Source of the DNA: Gonatopus flavifemur
Lineage: Eukaryota > Arthropoda > Insecta > Hymenoptera > Dryinidae
Assembly (NCBI GenBank): GCA_018340375.1
Contig: JAFFJZ010000026.1
Location: 124,001-188,000 of the forward strand
DNA: 64,000 bases
Direction: 5' to 3'
The notes beneath the pieces are model-generated. The model was not told the origin of the DNA, searched no databases, and worked only from the letters and a program-made list of their open reading frames with translations. The position numbers were made by a program, and so were the translations under genes. The stretch's first letter is position 1. Each line of letters starts with the position of its first letter. Of the stretch, positions 10,762 through 22,713 are shown one piece after another.

Positions 10762-13665
10762 GTTGTTCCGTTGTGGTTCAATTGAGTCTATTTTCATTTA
10801 TAATGTATGTCTCGTTGACATCGACTCAAAGAGAAAATTAATTTCTTATTCAATCTCGTCATTCGTATTTCATACTGATTGATCAACACATGGATTTGTT
10901 TATTGTTTGTTTTGTTTAATTGCAAGCGCTGTCTCTTCCTGTAGAATTTGACTGTACAATTGTTCACATTTTATTCATATGAGATCTGATCTGATTCGAA
11001 GAGATAAAGTTCACAATTCATCACCATTCAATATTTTTGGAGTTGGTGGTACCAACCCTAGAAGTACCAAAAGATGCATATACTTGTTTTTGGAATGTTT
11101 CTACAATTTTGTAATATTTCGTAGAAACATTGTAAAACTGTGACTGAAACTTTTGCTTCAACTTACGAGGATTGTGGAGTGAATAAGCGATTCTGCAAAT
11201 GAACTCTTGCGAAGGAGGAAGACCTCGCGAGGCTTCCTCGTATGTTTTTAGGGACGAATTCCGAGCGAATCATTATAGTCCCTGCAATCATTTTCTGACT
11301 CTTCAGCGATAAGAGCAAGTGATCGGAGATCGGATTTCGATATCTGTGAATACAGCCCCAGATGGATGAGATGAATTACCGATGCGCCAATGAAATAATG
11401 AAAAAGTGGAGAAAAAATAATGGAAAAGGAAGGAAACATTGTTGTGTGGCGTGGCTTTGACAAGGAAACTGTGGTAAAGTGATTGCGGTGAAAAAGAGAG
11501 AGCTGTGAAACACAAGAAACAATAAGAGGGGAACCTAAAGAAGAAAAGAGAAAGAACGATACACCTACTGCGTCATTTTAGCTATTTCATTACCTTCACT
11601 CGATCCTTGGCCGCAGTGCAAACAGAACCGTCGTGTGTCTACCTCTCAGAGTGTTCTCGCGACTGAGATATCTTTTATCGTACCTTTCTCTCCCTTTTTT
11701 TGAACCTCTTTGTAGTCAAAATCACAAAACTCGATGTACGTATGTAGATCATAATCACGTTCGTGTCCTTCCGAGACACGAAGGAGACGCACCGTACGAT
11801 TTGCATTATGTCACGTCTCGCTTGATCGATTGCCCGATTAATAGAATTATAATAAATGATCCATGAATACTGTCATAATCTTTGACCGGAAACAAACGAT
11901 GAAAACTGAAAACGATCCAACGAAGAGTGTAGTATAAGTGTTTTCCGTCAGTGCCGATTATTATTTTCTTCTTATCTTGATTGTTCACAAGATATCGTTT
12001 GAAGAAAAATTAACAACCGTTCGGATACGATAGACCACAGACCAGACAGCGAGAAACCACAGGGAATCAAGTGTACTCTGTAAAGCGCCTGTAAAACAAT
12101 ATCACTTTGGTATCACCTGCATACAGCTTCGAGGATAGTTTTCCATCCATATAAGTCAGTAGGTAGGTAACTTTGTATTCATATATGTGACATCGTTTGT
12201 AAAATTGAGTACGTACGAGATACACGTGTTCGTTCGGGAAATTGATTATCAACAAAAAAAGTGTAACTTTAGAACAGTGTTGATTTCCATGGATAGCGGA
12301 ACGTATAAGTACATGTCACTTTCTACTTAGAATATTCTAATTTCAACGACTTCGCGAAATATTTATCGATTCGTGAGGAAATCTTCATGTGGAAGACCTC
12401 AACTTGAGATCTGTGAGTGGAAATTGGCCAGGGTTCTATGGGAGTTTGAGATACGGTAATTGTGAAGATATAGATCGTACAAAGATAACGTACTTTCGTG
12501 CGAGAAGATATGTTTCGTTGCTCAAAAATCAATTTTATGACTGATTTATTGCAATTGTTAGGTCATTGATCCTAACTTGAAATATATCAATGAATGAGCT
12601 ACTGAACTTGGATCCAATGTGAAATTGAATAGATGTTTCATAATGACCTGAGAATATTCGAAATCAGGTGCCAAAGATGTCATTTAGTACTTTTTGCGGT
12701 ATGTCATTGATCAATTCTGTTAGATCTCCCATGTAAAAATTGAAGATTTTTCACCAATGTTGACCATGGGCAACACCTTGAGGCAGGCGTGGCAGCCAAG
12801 CGTAAGGGATTTGTATTGAGCCAACATTGGATGACAATGGAGAGAACATCGTGCCTCTGTGAGCAATACAAAGATAAAAAGTGTTAGAATGATGTTGGCA
12901 CAAGTTTGTGCCTTCATTGATTCAGCATTGAACTAACATTTGTTTTGCATCAAAAGTTTTGTATCAGCCAATTATGGCAGAACCACTGAATCAAGCGCAC
13001 TCCAACATTGGCAACTTTCCACCACCGTAACCTCAGGCCTCAAAATAAAGACAGAATAAAAAAAACTGCTGCGACGATGTTATCACTTCAGTCCTTAGTC
13101 AAGTTTTCTCCCAAGGCTCCACCAATGCTCGCCAGAGCTGGGCCAGCCTTGCGCCATTGGTAAATTTTTACATGAGCTAGTATTTTGATAGGGACAATGT
13201 CAGACGCATCTTTCACGGACACCATGAAAAATAGATGTAGATGATCTGAAGGAAATAAACCCTTCCGATCAGAATCAGGAACATCATTCGTTGTTTTCAA
13301 GGATTTACGTATTCTTTAGGTCGATTTTTTGGGATGTTAGTGCTGATGGAATTAATCGATAAGGCCACGAAATTTAGTATTAGAAGAATCACTGAGGCTT
13401 TGCTCGGATTTTTATAATCTGAATTTCGTGATAGATTATCCTTAGATTGATAAACAGTTACTAAAAAAAAACAAATGCGGAATGTCCTGTTTTAAAAAAA
13501 AATTTTTGCTGGTTAATGCATATTGATATTTATAAATGCCATTCATTTTACGAAAATCTCAATAGTAACACACTTTGATAATCGATCATTCCCTTATGTA
13601 TATATCGAAAACTTAGGGATTCCTGAGAATGTTGATGAATCACTCATTATATGAAATGTGTAATA
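10762..13665. other. Intergenic, no gene seen
   Basis: About 2.9 kb without a supportable gene. From about 12750 to 13160 there is a loose set of CCAACATTGG and CCAATGTTG words that looks like decayed repeat. A 65-residue frame on the minus strand at 12720-12917 with a hydrophobic start overlaps this repeat and is not called. The right edge is the TA (13664-13665) of mariner element 3. Confidence 0.3.
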
Positions 13666-14956
13666 CAGGTTGGTTGAAAAGTTCCTGCGCTCACCAAGAG
13701 ATAGCACTGCTAGCTCAAAACTTTTTTTTTCTCAAGTTGGTATATCTGTCCTGAAAACACATGCAAAGTTACAAGTCATTCTGTCAATTCATTCTTTGTT
13801 TACAAGCCATTTGAAGTTGACGTGTCATTGATTTTTCTTAATATGGAAAAAATTGAATATCGTGCAGTCATTGGATTCTTTGTTTTGAAGGGTTTAAAAG
13901 CAAAGGAAATTTATGAACAATTGTTAGAAGTGTATAAGGAATCCTCACCTTCAAAACGCACCGTTGAGTTTTGGGCTGGTGAATTTAAACGTGGTCGTAC
14001 TAGCCTTGAAGACGATCCACGCGAAGGACGACCAAAAACTGCAACCACAGCAAAAATCATTGAGCATGTACATAATATGGTTCGTGAAGATCCAAGTTTG
14101 ACTAAGCGTGAAATTGCTAATGCCATAGGCATCTCAGACGAACGAGTACTCCATATTTTACATGAAGAATTACGTATGAAAAAACTGTTTGGAAAGTTAG
14201 TGCCGCACACGTTAACAATTCAACAAAAACTGGATCGAAAACAAATTTCTCAGCGTAATTTGGAGCGTTTTAAGCAGAATAAAACCGACTTCTTGCGTCG
14301 TTTCATAACTATGGATGAGACTTGGATCTACCACCATGATCCTAAATTGAAACAAGAACGTTTACAGTGGACTGAAGCTGGTTGTTCAGCTCCAAAGCAA
14401 GTGAAGTCACAACGATCAGCAAAGAAGGTTATGGCATCAGTTTTTTGGGATGCAAAAGGAATTTTGTTCATTGATTATCTTCAGAAAAGTAAAACAATCA
14501 ACTCCGAATATTGCTGCAGCCTTTTTGATCAGCTGGATGAAAAAATTCGTGAGAAAAGACCTGGTTTAAAGAAGAAAAAAATCATTTTTCATCAAGATAA
14601 TGCACCTGCTCACAACAGTGTTTTGACGATGGCTAAATTCAAAGAACTCAAGTACGAATTGCTTGAACATCCACCGTATTCGCCAGATTTGGCTCCTAGC
14701 GACTACTATCTCTTCAGAAATCCCAAACAATTCCTTCGTGGAAAGCATTTTTCGTCGAATGAAGAGGCCATAGCAGCCGTAGACGGTTATTTTGCAGAGC
14801 TTCCGGAAAACCATTATAAGGATGGGATAAAATTATTGGAAGATCATTGGAACAAGTGTATTGAGCTTCTAGGAGATTATATTGAATAAAAAAATATATT
14901 TCGTAACAGAAACAGTATTCTTTCATTTCGAGCGCAGAAACTTTTCAACCAACCTG
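13666..14956 (+). mobile_element. mariner element 3 (irritans-type), full length, 1291 bp
   Basis: 27-bp inverted termini at 13666-13692 and 14930-14956 (CAGGTTGGTTGAAAAGTT...) differ at one position. TA lies immediately outside both (13664-13665, 14957-14958). It carries one uninterrupted transposase gene. Element 2 at 6557-7709 is a near-identical inverted copy of the same family. Intact ends plus an open gene make this the best candidate in the window for a recently mobile, possibly still functional element. Confidence 0.97.
13843..14889 (+). CDS. mariner transposase, intact frame, 348 aa
   Basis: DD34D transposase that excises and inserts the surrounding element at TA dinucleotides; it would act in the nucleus. 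I start it at ATG 13843 (MEKIEYRAVIG). An upstream in-frame stretch lacks an ATG. The first 110 residues carry two helix-turn-helix units (RTVEFWAGEF and SLTKREIANAIGISDERV regions) with a GRP hook between them (EGRPKTA). The linker LVPHTLT follows. Catalytic Asp158 lies in MDETWIYHHD, Asp252 in FHQDNAPAH, and Asp287 in SPDLAPSDYYLF, and 34 residues lie between the last two. The C-terminus is ELLGDYIE. Length is normal for mariner (about 345-350). All expected residues are present. I see a Cys-Cys in place of the Tyr-Cys found in element 2 (about residue 225), whose effect is unknown. Activity is inferred, not shown. Confidence 0.95.
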   Translation: MEKIEYRAVIGFFVLKGLKAKEIYEQLLEVYKESSPSKRTVEFWAGEFKRGRTSLEDDPREGRPKTATTAKIIEHVHNMVREDPSLTKREIANAIGISDERVLHILHEELRMKKLFGKLVPHTLTIQQKLDRKQISQRNLERFKQNKTDFLRRFITMDETWIYHHDPKLKQERLQWTEAGCSAPKQVKSQRSAKKVMASVFWDAKGILFIDYLQKSKTINSEYCCSLFDQLDEKIREKRPGLKKKKIIFHQDNAPAHNSVLTMAKFKELKYELLEHPPYSPDLAPSDYYLFRNPKQFLRGKHFSSNEEAIAAVDGYFAELPENHYKDGIKLLEDHWNKCIELLGDYIE

Positions 14957-14958
14957 TA

Positions 14959-17173
14959 CGCAAGCATAATCATTCCACTCTCATGTAAAAAGTGAACATT
15001 TAGGAACATCAATATGCTCTAGCTAGCTGAGCTTTCCTGATGCACAACGGAATGTTTGATTTCTGAATGGTTCTATGAAATCAACCAACGATTTTTCTCA
15101 ATTCTTCTTTTGAGTTGTGAAAATATCAGTCAACCAAACAGTGTTTGAATTATGACGATGCAATAATGATTTGGGTTAACATAAAACTGCGAGTCAAGTG
15201 AATGCTTTCTAGATTATTTTATAGCAGAATGTGTTACAAAGTAATTCATCTCACATCTTCTTTGTTCTTCCATAAGCTCCATAATAAATGTATGTAAACT
15301 TGTCATCAAGTTATGAATTTAATTATATTTTTGGAGATCTGGATTTCAAATGTTTCATCAATTCAAGCAGGATTCTGATAATGTTCCGATAGTAGCTGCG
15401 CGATACAATCTTTTCCACGATTGAAACAGGATCAACGTGACTAGCCAATCTCTAAATATTACAAACAAAAATAACATCAAACGAAACACACAATCAAAGA
15501 AAAATGTACATCGGAAAATCACAATGATGCATACATGTATTCCTTATTCCTGACAGCTAGATTCGACTGTATATTATTGAAAATAGTGAATAACATTGAT
15601 ATACTCAAACGATGATACTTGCGAATACAGCACATAAAGTACATGAATACCTACCTATGTTTACTGCCAGAAATATCGTCAGTATGAATATACACCTTGC
15701 ATTGAAATTCATAATACTACTCAATTTGTTTGTGTTCATAATCCGACTGATAGTTGTTTCTAAAACTAATGATATTATTGATAGGTCATACTGAAATTGA
15801 TAATATTCCTGATGGTCAGTAACAAAATTATTAATGTAATTATTAATTATTATCAAGATTAGTAATATCACTGATAGTTATTATTGGAATTAATAATTTC
15901 ATGATCAACCCAATATTATTGGATTTATCGTAAAATTATCAACTTCAGTATGAACAAGCAGGGGAATGAATAATATTCCTAGGAGAGACTGGGTACAGTG
16001 GGAACATTGCGGATAACTAGTGATCGAGTCGCAAGCTCAAATCGTTTGAAGGGAGCAGAGAACTTCTCGCATGTGGAGACTTGTTTTTTCCAATTCTTTA
16101 TGCCATATTATTAGCCAAGTGCCAGTTATTTGCGATATTTCTTTCAACCCCTCTGTTTCAGTCGTACTCAATCTACCCTACTGATTAATCAAAGTCATAA
16201 TTTCGTTATTAATTATCATTCGAACTGACCATTTCCTTGATAGTACTGAAATGAATAATATTACTGATTGGAACTGTGTTAGGACTGATATGTTCACTGA
16301 TAGTTATCACTGAAATTAAATACAAGAAAAACCAGAGGGCTCCGCTTTCTGACTTCCGCTTCGTTCAGCAGTCTGATCCCCTTCAAAATTCGCTCCGTTC
16401 ATTTTGAACAAATCGTAGCCCACATACCCGGAGATATATGAAAGGGCATTCATCGGTTTTTCGATCGACTGAAAATATTTTTGATGCGACATTTAGAAAA
16501 CCTGAAACTAGTTGCCTACCATTCTTTATACCATCTTCAAATAATTCAGGAGCATGTTTCTGAACAGCTGCACAATTTGGACAACTGTCTTGGTGGAAAT
16601 GAAGCGTGGAAGCGTGACGAAAGCGTAAGCTAAGAGTCATTTGAGCGTCGCATAGAGTCATCTACGCGGAATTTAGGAATGATTCGGAACATTTCCACGC
16701 TTCATTTGTTTCAATAACTATTTCCTTCACTTTTGGATTATCACTAGTGTGGAGTTATCATAACATCAACCAGCTTTCGAGGCATGTTCGAATGCAAATA
16801 AGGTTACACGAGAAAATCGAAATTCTCATTTTTTGTGTACATTTGATTTGAAATTTGGTTCCAGCACACTCGAAAAACCCGAAAACTCATGTGCCATATA
16901 AACTGACGACAAATGAGCAAATGACTGAATTTACATCCGCCATATTAGATTTGCCATCTTGGATTCATTTTTTGACTCCAGATTTGGATCCAGCACCCTC
17001 GAGAACCCCTAGAACCCGTTTTCCATATTGATCTGTCCATTAGGGACGGAAGGACTATATTTACGTCCACCATATTGAGTTTGCCATCTTTAATTCATTT
17101 TTTGATATCAGATTCGGATTAAGCATCCTTGGAGAACTCATAGAACCCATATTTCACGGAAACTCCTCTATGA
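14959..17173. repeat. Intergenic with CTGATAGTTATTA / ATTAATAAT word arrays
   Basis: No gene. In about 15735-15900 and again in about 16175-16320, degenerate copies of a unit like ACTGATAGTTATnACTGAAATTAATAAT recur every 30-45 bp. The stretch between them is unique. From about 16820 to 17160 a roughly 110-bp segment repeats in tandem (GCCATCTTnnATTCATTTTTTGA and TCGAGAACCC/TGGAGAACTC). These look like interiors of decayed TIR elements. Confidence 0.4.
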
Positions 17174-18648
17174 CCCACATCGCAATAAATGTCTCAGAAA
17201 TATTCCCAGAATATTACGAATGTCTCATTTGAAACATTCCAGTTGAAATGTTCCCAGAGGACTGCATAAATATTACGTATACAATGCTTCTAGTAAATAT
17301 TCTGACAATCTTCTCTTTAAAATATCGCATATATTACATTTCTGACAATATTATGATTAACATATTCTGAGAATAAAACAATTCTGAAATTTCTGAAAGT
17401 CTGGGTTCGGGATAGCTAGAAAGTTGAAGAAACATTATTTTCTTATTCATGCTAAGCGATTCAAACTCAATCAGAAATGTGACTACTTGTCCATCACAAA
17501 GATTTTTCCATCAGATGGAATTCTTCTTTCAAAGAAGAACGAATAGGGTTTATGAGAGAGGATTTGTTCGATTTCAAACGCTCACTGAGAAAAAAAATTT
17601 GTTATTACGCATGAAAAATTTTGATCAACAGATTTTCATTGTCAATACAAATGCTCATCTTACAGTGGAAGAAAAATTGTTTGCCTGGGAACAAATCCCA
17701 TCTTTTATCAGTAATCAAATTACTTGAATTCATTGAAAAATTTGATTCATTACGCTGAAAAACACATGATTGATGAAGAAAATACCTACGTAGCCCAACT
17801 ATTCAAAGTGACCTTCTTAATGAATTCTTAGAATCGTTCATCCTACGGAGACAAATTTTTGAAATTCTTATATCCATTCATTCTGGCACTTGGTAAAATT
17901 TGCAAGTGGGCTTTCCATAAAAATGTCTCTCAAGTGCCATTCGTTTTTTATTTCAGAAGATTCTGAATCGATTAGTCTTTATCCAACGGCAATAAATTCT
18001 CGAAGTTTTTCCATCGACTTTAGTCAGGACTTTGTAAAATTTCAAAGTCGAGGTCAAAAAAACCTTTCTTCCACGATCTACTCATTTTTTATGTCACAAG
18101 ATTCTGAATCGATTGGTCGATATTTCACGGAAACGAATTCTTGGAACTCCCATCACGATGATTACAATAAATGGCACCTTGAGAGTGGTACATTTCGGAA
18201 ATTCGCTGATGTGATAGAAGCCTTGACTCTCACTCGCAGAACCCGGGTTCAATCCCCATTGGGAGAACTTCCTGATAATTGATTTCGGAGCAGGTTTTCT
18301 TCCACTCAAAGTGATTCTGGCTAAGCTCATTAAACATTCGTAGGAGTAAGCTCTGAAGAAATTTGTTTTCAATCCGAAGTAATATTTTTTAAGCTTTCTA
18401 ATATATGTGATTGTTACAATTTTTTCCGTACAGAATATCGCAACAATGATCACAATAATATTTCAGAATGTCTCTAGAATGTTACCTCAATGATTTCAGC
18501 AATGTTCCAGAATATCTCCAGAATTTTACAAACATGGTGACATAAGACATCCTGCAGACATTCTGACAATCTTCTTGAGACATTTTCCAGAATATTACAC
18601 ATTTCAAATGTCATATTCTGACAATATTGCTGGGACATGCTATGTGGG
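17174..18648. repeat. Putative TIR element with GAATATTCTGA-rich ends
   Basis: CCCACATCGCA at the left pairs with TGCTATGTGGG at the right. The ends resemble those of the 1223-2318 element. About 220 bp inside each end are dense in TTCTGACAATATT, CAGAATATTAC and complements. The centre carries a direct duplication, CAnAAGATTCTGAATCGATT at about 17958 and 18107, and a tRNA-like module. No transposase remains. Confidence 0.45.
18203..18275 (+). repeat. tRNA-like module
   Basis: GGGTTCAATCCCC is a good B box (GGTTCGANNCC with one change). It lies about 35 bp after TGTGATAGAAGCC, which fits the D-arm part of a weak A box. The intervening CTTGACTCTCACTCGCAGA has the spacing of an anticodon arm but does not pair well. 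Read as a SINE-like or captured tRNA remnant inside the TIR element at 17174-18648. Confidence 0.4.
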
Positions 18649-18649
18649 G

Positions 18650-19519
18650 AATGCAAGAATGAAGAAGTTGTGCCTCCAACAGTTTTACAAACAACGTATT
18701 TGGTAGTTAGCGACATTATTGGTATTGCTCTTCAATAATACGTTACATAACAATGAACTGGAAAGAAACAGTTGGAAAATGATTATCCAAAATCGAGCCA
18801 CTCATTGTATAATTCCCTCGCAGTGTGAAATTCCAGCCTCGCGCGCAATCATGCGATAACGCGAATTACTTCAATAAAACTTTCATAACTTCCACAATTT
18901 TTAAGGCTCCTCCAATTCCAAAAATGAAAAATGTTCGTGAAAAATGCAGCTACGATACATATTCCTTCCAGAAAAAACAAAGACTGGGTCTTTTGAGATA
19001 CATTGACTTTTTTTTAGAAAAAAAAAATTTTTTCTCCCAAAAAATTGTAGAAAAAAAATGTTGCAAAATTTCCCCAAAAAAAGCATTCCGTTGAGAAAGT
19101 GTGTGAATTTTTTCAGAATTTTCTTCTGACTCCCTGTTGAGGTAATTGAAAATGAATGAAAATGTGATTTTTTTGTTTATACGGTGAAATCGGTGAAATT
19201 GCATAAAAAGGGCTAACATTTGAGATTTGGTAATTGCTTGGGTAACTGCTCTCTGACCCCTCCAAATTTCGTCTAAATCGGAGACATGTCACTTTCCCCT
19301 CGGTTGATCCGACGTGGAATGTCCCATATGTATACATATACTGGGTGTTTCAGAATTCATCATCCGGATTTCTGTGGCGTATTCTGCAGCCAAAATGCAA
19401 CAGAAAAATCTTTTGGAGACGTAGTTTTTGAGCTATGAGCATTTTTAGATTTTTTTTCAAATCCAAATAACTCAACAGCATTGTGTTTTACATTCTTGAC
19501 CCGAGCATTATTCTCCAAG
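18650..19519. other. Intergenic, no gene seen
   Basis: Contains A/T homopolymer-rich DNA around 19010-19080. From about 19349 a CTGGGTGTTTCAGAATTC start is followed by GAGCATTTTTAGATTTTTTT, a string also found in the foldback at 25802-26383. No gene is supported. Confidence 0.3.
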
Positions 19520-21290
19520 TCGGAAATCGCCAGATCTCAGATAAAGTGGCTTTTCAATTCCGACTTGTTTACAACGTCCTGTGACTCGCAATATTTGTGC
19601 CAGCTGTTCTCAACTCTTGACCTACACTCAGTACCATTCAAAGCTACGCACTATCCACCCCGTTCTTCTGCCATGATTTTTGTCTCGTTGACGATCTCTG
19701 TAAAGTTTTCTTGCATTCAAACCAGTTCGATATTCCTTTTTTCTCGCATTACGTATAATCAATTAGTATTAATCTCTTTCTTCCACGTATTCTTATGTCT
19801 CCAGATAGCCCTGGTTGAAAGAGTCTTTTGAGTTCCATTAATTGATCAGATTTAATACAAACTTTGTAACGGGGAATAACCATTCAAATCCATTTTCAAT
19901 GAGTTCCATGAGTTTGAATGGTCATTCACCATTGCAAAGTTCGTATTACTTGATGAGATTCAATGGGTAATTTTGAACAGGGAGGAAATTTACCCATGAC
20001 TAAGTTAATCCATCTAAATATTTCTTTTATCCAATCTTTCTTATCGCTCTACTATCTATTCCCGAATATTCCTGCTCTGATATTAATGCTCACCTTGGTC
20101 ACTTCTATTTTCATTCTGATTGAGATTTCGGAATTTTCCGCTCCATTATGGCTTCACTGAAAAAAATTGTGGTTCCTGTAACCATTTAAACGTATTTTGA
20201 CAGCTAGCCTCATAGATATTCAGACTTACGATTCGTATAGTTTCATCACTTGAATTCAGGCGTATTGTCGAGACCTGACATACCACTTGAAGTATTATAA
20301 ACTGGTTGTTATTTACGCTAACCTGTTTGACCTACCGAATATGTAACACAGACTGTGTCAGTGTTGTGATATTCGACGAGCCGGGAAATTGTAGCTCGGT
20401 CACGTGACTACATTTCGGACTAACACATGTGAATGCTCTTGTCGGTGAGCGGTTCACCGATAAAAGCGTTCACATATGTTAGTGCGAAATGTAGTCACGT
20501 GACCAAGCTGCGATTTCCCAGCTCGAGGGATATCGCAACACTGGACTGTTTTTTTCTTCCCAACAAAAGGGGTTCATTATTCGTTTGTTACATAATATGG
20601 AAGTACAATGCTCAAAATTTTATTCTGTCAATCTTTGATATTATAATATACTATCAATCGGGAACTAACATTTATGTCAACGATCCGTATAGCTGTGACA
20701 ACTATAAGGGTGGTCACTCTGACTCTATTGAAAATCATTTATTTGAGGTTAGATGGGGACTGGCCCAAAACTTGGTGGTCTCTCTGACTATCTGTGAGGT
20801 TAGCTGTAGTTGAAATAAGTTTAGATGGTTACAGGAACCATAGATTTGTCAGTGATGTTATTCCTAAACGTTTCGTTGTTCTTTGTACTTTGCCTTCCAT
20901 CTGGAACCTCATTCATGTTCATGATTCTGCACGGCATAGATACCTTCGATCGGAGGCCATTCAATCTCACCTTATTTATTCAAACTTACGCAACAAAGGA
21001 TTCTACAAAATTGACTGTGCCCTGAAGTCTAATATCTCTTCTCAGCTATTTACAGTGGAGGACGCTTTCGCCCTGTGGGGCAAACTTCAAAGTCTAAATT
21101 TTTCGATTGTAAAACCGAGTAGAAATATTGACAATACCCTAGCAAACTTGTGCCCGGATACGTTGAACGATTATTTCTCATCTGTCTCCCTCCTTCCTTT
21201 TGCTTACCTCTCTTTTCTCCTCGATCGTCTCACATATTTTGATCATTATTCCCCCCTTTTCTTTCTTTTCTAAAGATTCGTATCCGTTCT
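19520..21290 (+). pseudogene. Broken non-LTR retrotransposon (Jockey/CR1-like LINE)
   Basis: Two pieces of one LINE open reading frame are recognisable. At about 19554-19800 the frame reads through FNSDLFTTSCDSQYL, LDLHSVPFKATHYPP and RSSAM, matching the later part of an APE-type endonuclease domain (N-D-L...P-F..THHPPRSS-W-ID pattern). At about 20880-21200 a second frame (ARHRYLRSE, LIYSNLRNKGF, LWGKLQSL, CPDTLNDYFSSVS) matches the linker between endonuclease and reverse transcriptase. No reverse transcriptase core follows. The region between is decayed and interrupted by a small hAT hairpin. Assignment rests on pattern recognition; the family (Jockey, CR1 or I) is not resolved. Confidence 0.5.
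20359..20543. mobile_element. Non-autonomous hAT hairpin, 185 bp
   Basis: Ends are CAGTGTTGTGATAT and ATATCGCAACACTG, a typical hAT CAGTG...CACTG terminus. The whole element is one hairpin (TCACGTGACTACATTTCG pairs with CGAAATGTAGTCACGTGA). The flanking octamers GACTGTGT (20351-20358) and GACTGTTT (20544-20551) match at 7 of 8 positions, fitting the 8-bp hAT duplication. It lies inside the LINE remnant. Confidence 0.8.
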
Positions 21291-21368
21291 ATTTTTTTGC
21301 CTCATTATTAGGACGAAGAGATGAACAGTCTCAATCACTCTTCGTACTTGGAGCATTTTTTCTGTTTA

Positions 21369-22326
21369 AGTAGAGGAAAGGGTCCGAAAATGGGCTACCA
21401 CTTTGATTTTATCTCATACACGGAGAGAAAAAATTTGCTGACGCAGCAAAGCGAGGTATTATATATAAAATAGAAAAATTTTTTGCTGACCTAGCTAAAA
21501 ATTTGCTATAACAGCAATCGTGTTAGCTACGACAGCAATTTTTTAGCTGTGGCAGCAAAAAATGTTTGCTCCGCCAGCAGATTTTCAGTATTATATACAG
21601 AATAGCGAACAAATTTTGCTGGGATAGCAAACATTTTTTGCTGCCACAGCTAAAAATTCGCTGTCGCAGCTAACAAGATTGCTGGAACAGCAAATAGTTT
21701 GCTGTCACAGCAAACAATTTGCTGCTCTGGCAAAAGGAACCCAGCAAAAGTAGATTTCGCTGCCACAGCGAATTCCTTTTTCTCCGTGTACTGGCCAGTC
21801 CTCAAGCAAAAAATCCAAATAAGAATCACAGCAAGAATCTACAACTATTACCAGAGGTGTGTGTTTGTGCAATATATTTTATTTTCAGGGATTGAAGGGG
21901 TGTTAAAATTTTTTCTACAAAACATAAAAACTGTGATTTTTGAAAGTGGGGTCCGAATATGGGCTACCCGTAAAATTTTGTTGAAACTGTTGGCAGCTGG
22001 GGGTTTTTGGCGAAACTGTTATGATATCAATTCATTCTCCGGTTAATTTACGTTTCTATATTTCCCGAATAAGCTACATATCGTGTCAGATCCAATGGAA
22101 CGGATGACTAGTAATAATATTGAAAACATCGCATACTTGAAAAAGTTTTGAGAGACACCGAAAAATATAAATTCACTTGTAGAAAAAACACGTTGTACTG
22201 TAATCGTCAATTGCTGTGCACGCAATTGGTCGGTGATAAGGAACATGTTGAATCGGTCACCACCAAGCGGCAGCGCCATACAAGCCTACAACTTCGATTG
22301 CCCATATTCGGACCCTTTCCTCTACT
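21369..22326. repeat. Foldback/TIR element hosting a nested MITE
   Basis: AGTAGAGGAAAGGGTCCGAA at 21369-21388 is matched in inverse at the right end (TTCGGACCCTTTCCTCTACT, 22307-22326). A further GGGTCCGAATATGGGC copy lies in direct orientation at about 21950. The left half is interrupted by the TTGCTG array element at 21419-21788. No coding capacity and no clear target duplication. Confidence 0.6.
21419..21788. mobile_element. TA/CACGG element with TTGCTGnnnCAGCAA array, copy 1
   Basis: TA flanks both ends. Termini are CACGGAGAGAAAA / TTTTTCTCCGTG. The 370-bp interior is almost entirely the short inverted word TTGCTG...CAGCAA (and variants TTAGCTG, CAGCTAA) repeated about 18 times at 15-30 bp spacing. 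A related but diverged copy is at 57935-58234, and fragments of the same word array occur at about 23665-23695 and 27700-27760. No coding capacity. Confidence 0.8.
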
Positions 22327-22617
22327 GTCAAATTTGATGCTCAACATCTCTATTTTATGGGAATGGAGGAGTATTTGACAGAAAAAAGTACTTCAAGTAC
22401 AAAAAGTATTGGAACTGCTCATTCCTAGGGTTGAATCATTCTTTCTTTTCAACACCTACTTTTAACTTTGTATGGTAATTATATGTACACTTTACATGCT
22501 GTTCTGCTGTTTCTGATAGCCTCATGATTACTTAATTTTTTTGTGAATTATCTTCACCCGTATTTGTTATACCATTACTCTGTACCTTGTCCTCAGAGGG
22601 TACTGCCCTAGGACATA

Positions 22618-22711
22618 CATTGAGAACAAAACTAAGAAAGCCAATCCCGCAGTAAAATTGAATTCGGCGAACCTCGCCGCGCGATTGGCTTTCTTAGGTT
22701 TTTTTCCAGTG
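22618..22711. mobile_element. Very short TA-flanked hairpin MITE, 94 bp
   Basis: TA on both sides (22616-22617, 22712-22713). Ends are CATTGAG... and ...CCAGTG. ACTAAGAAAGCCAATC pairs with GATTGGCTTTCTTAG around a GC-richer loop of about 35 bp. Confidence 0.7.
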
Positions 22712-22713
22712 TA

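Noticed and set aside
12720..12917. 65-residue minus-strand frame with a hydrophobic N-terminus and several Cys, resembling a small secreted peptide
   Set aside because: It overlaps a decayed CCAACATTGG-word repeat, has no splice or polyadenylation context, and ends without any recognisable mature motif.
16383..16661. 92-codon minus-strand frame with CPNCAAVQKH, suggesting a zinc-binding motif
   Set aside because: One CxxC only, no second pair at zinc-finger spacing, and surrounded by repeat words.
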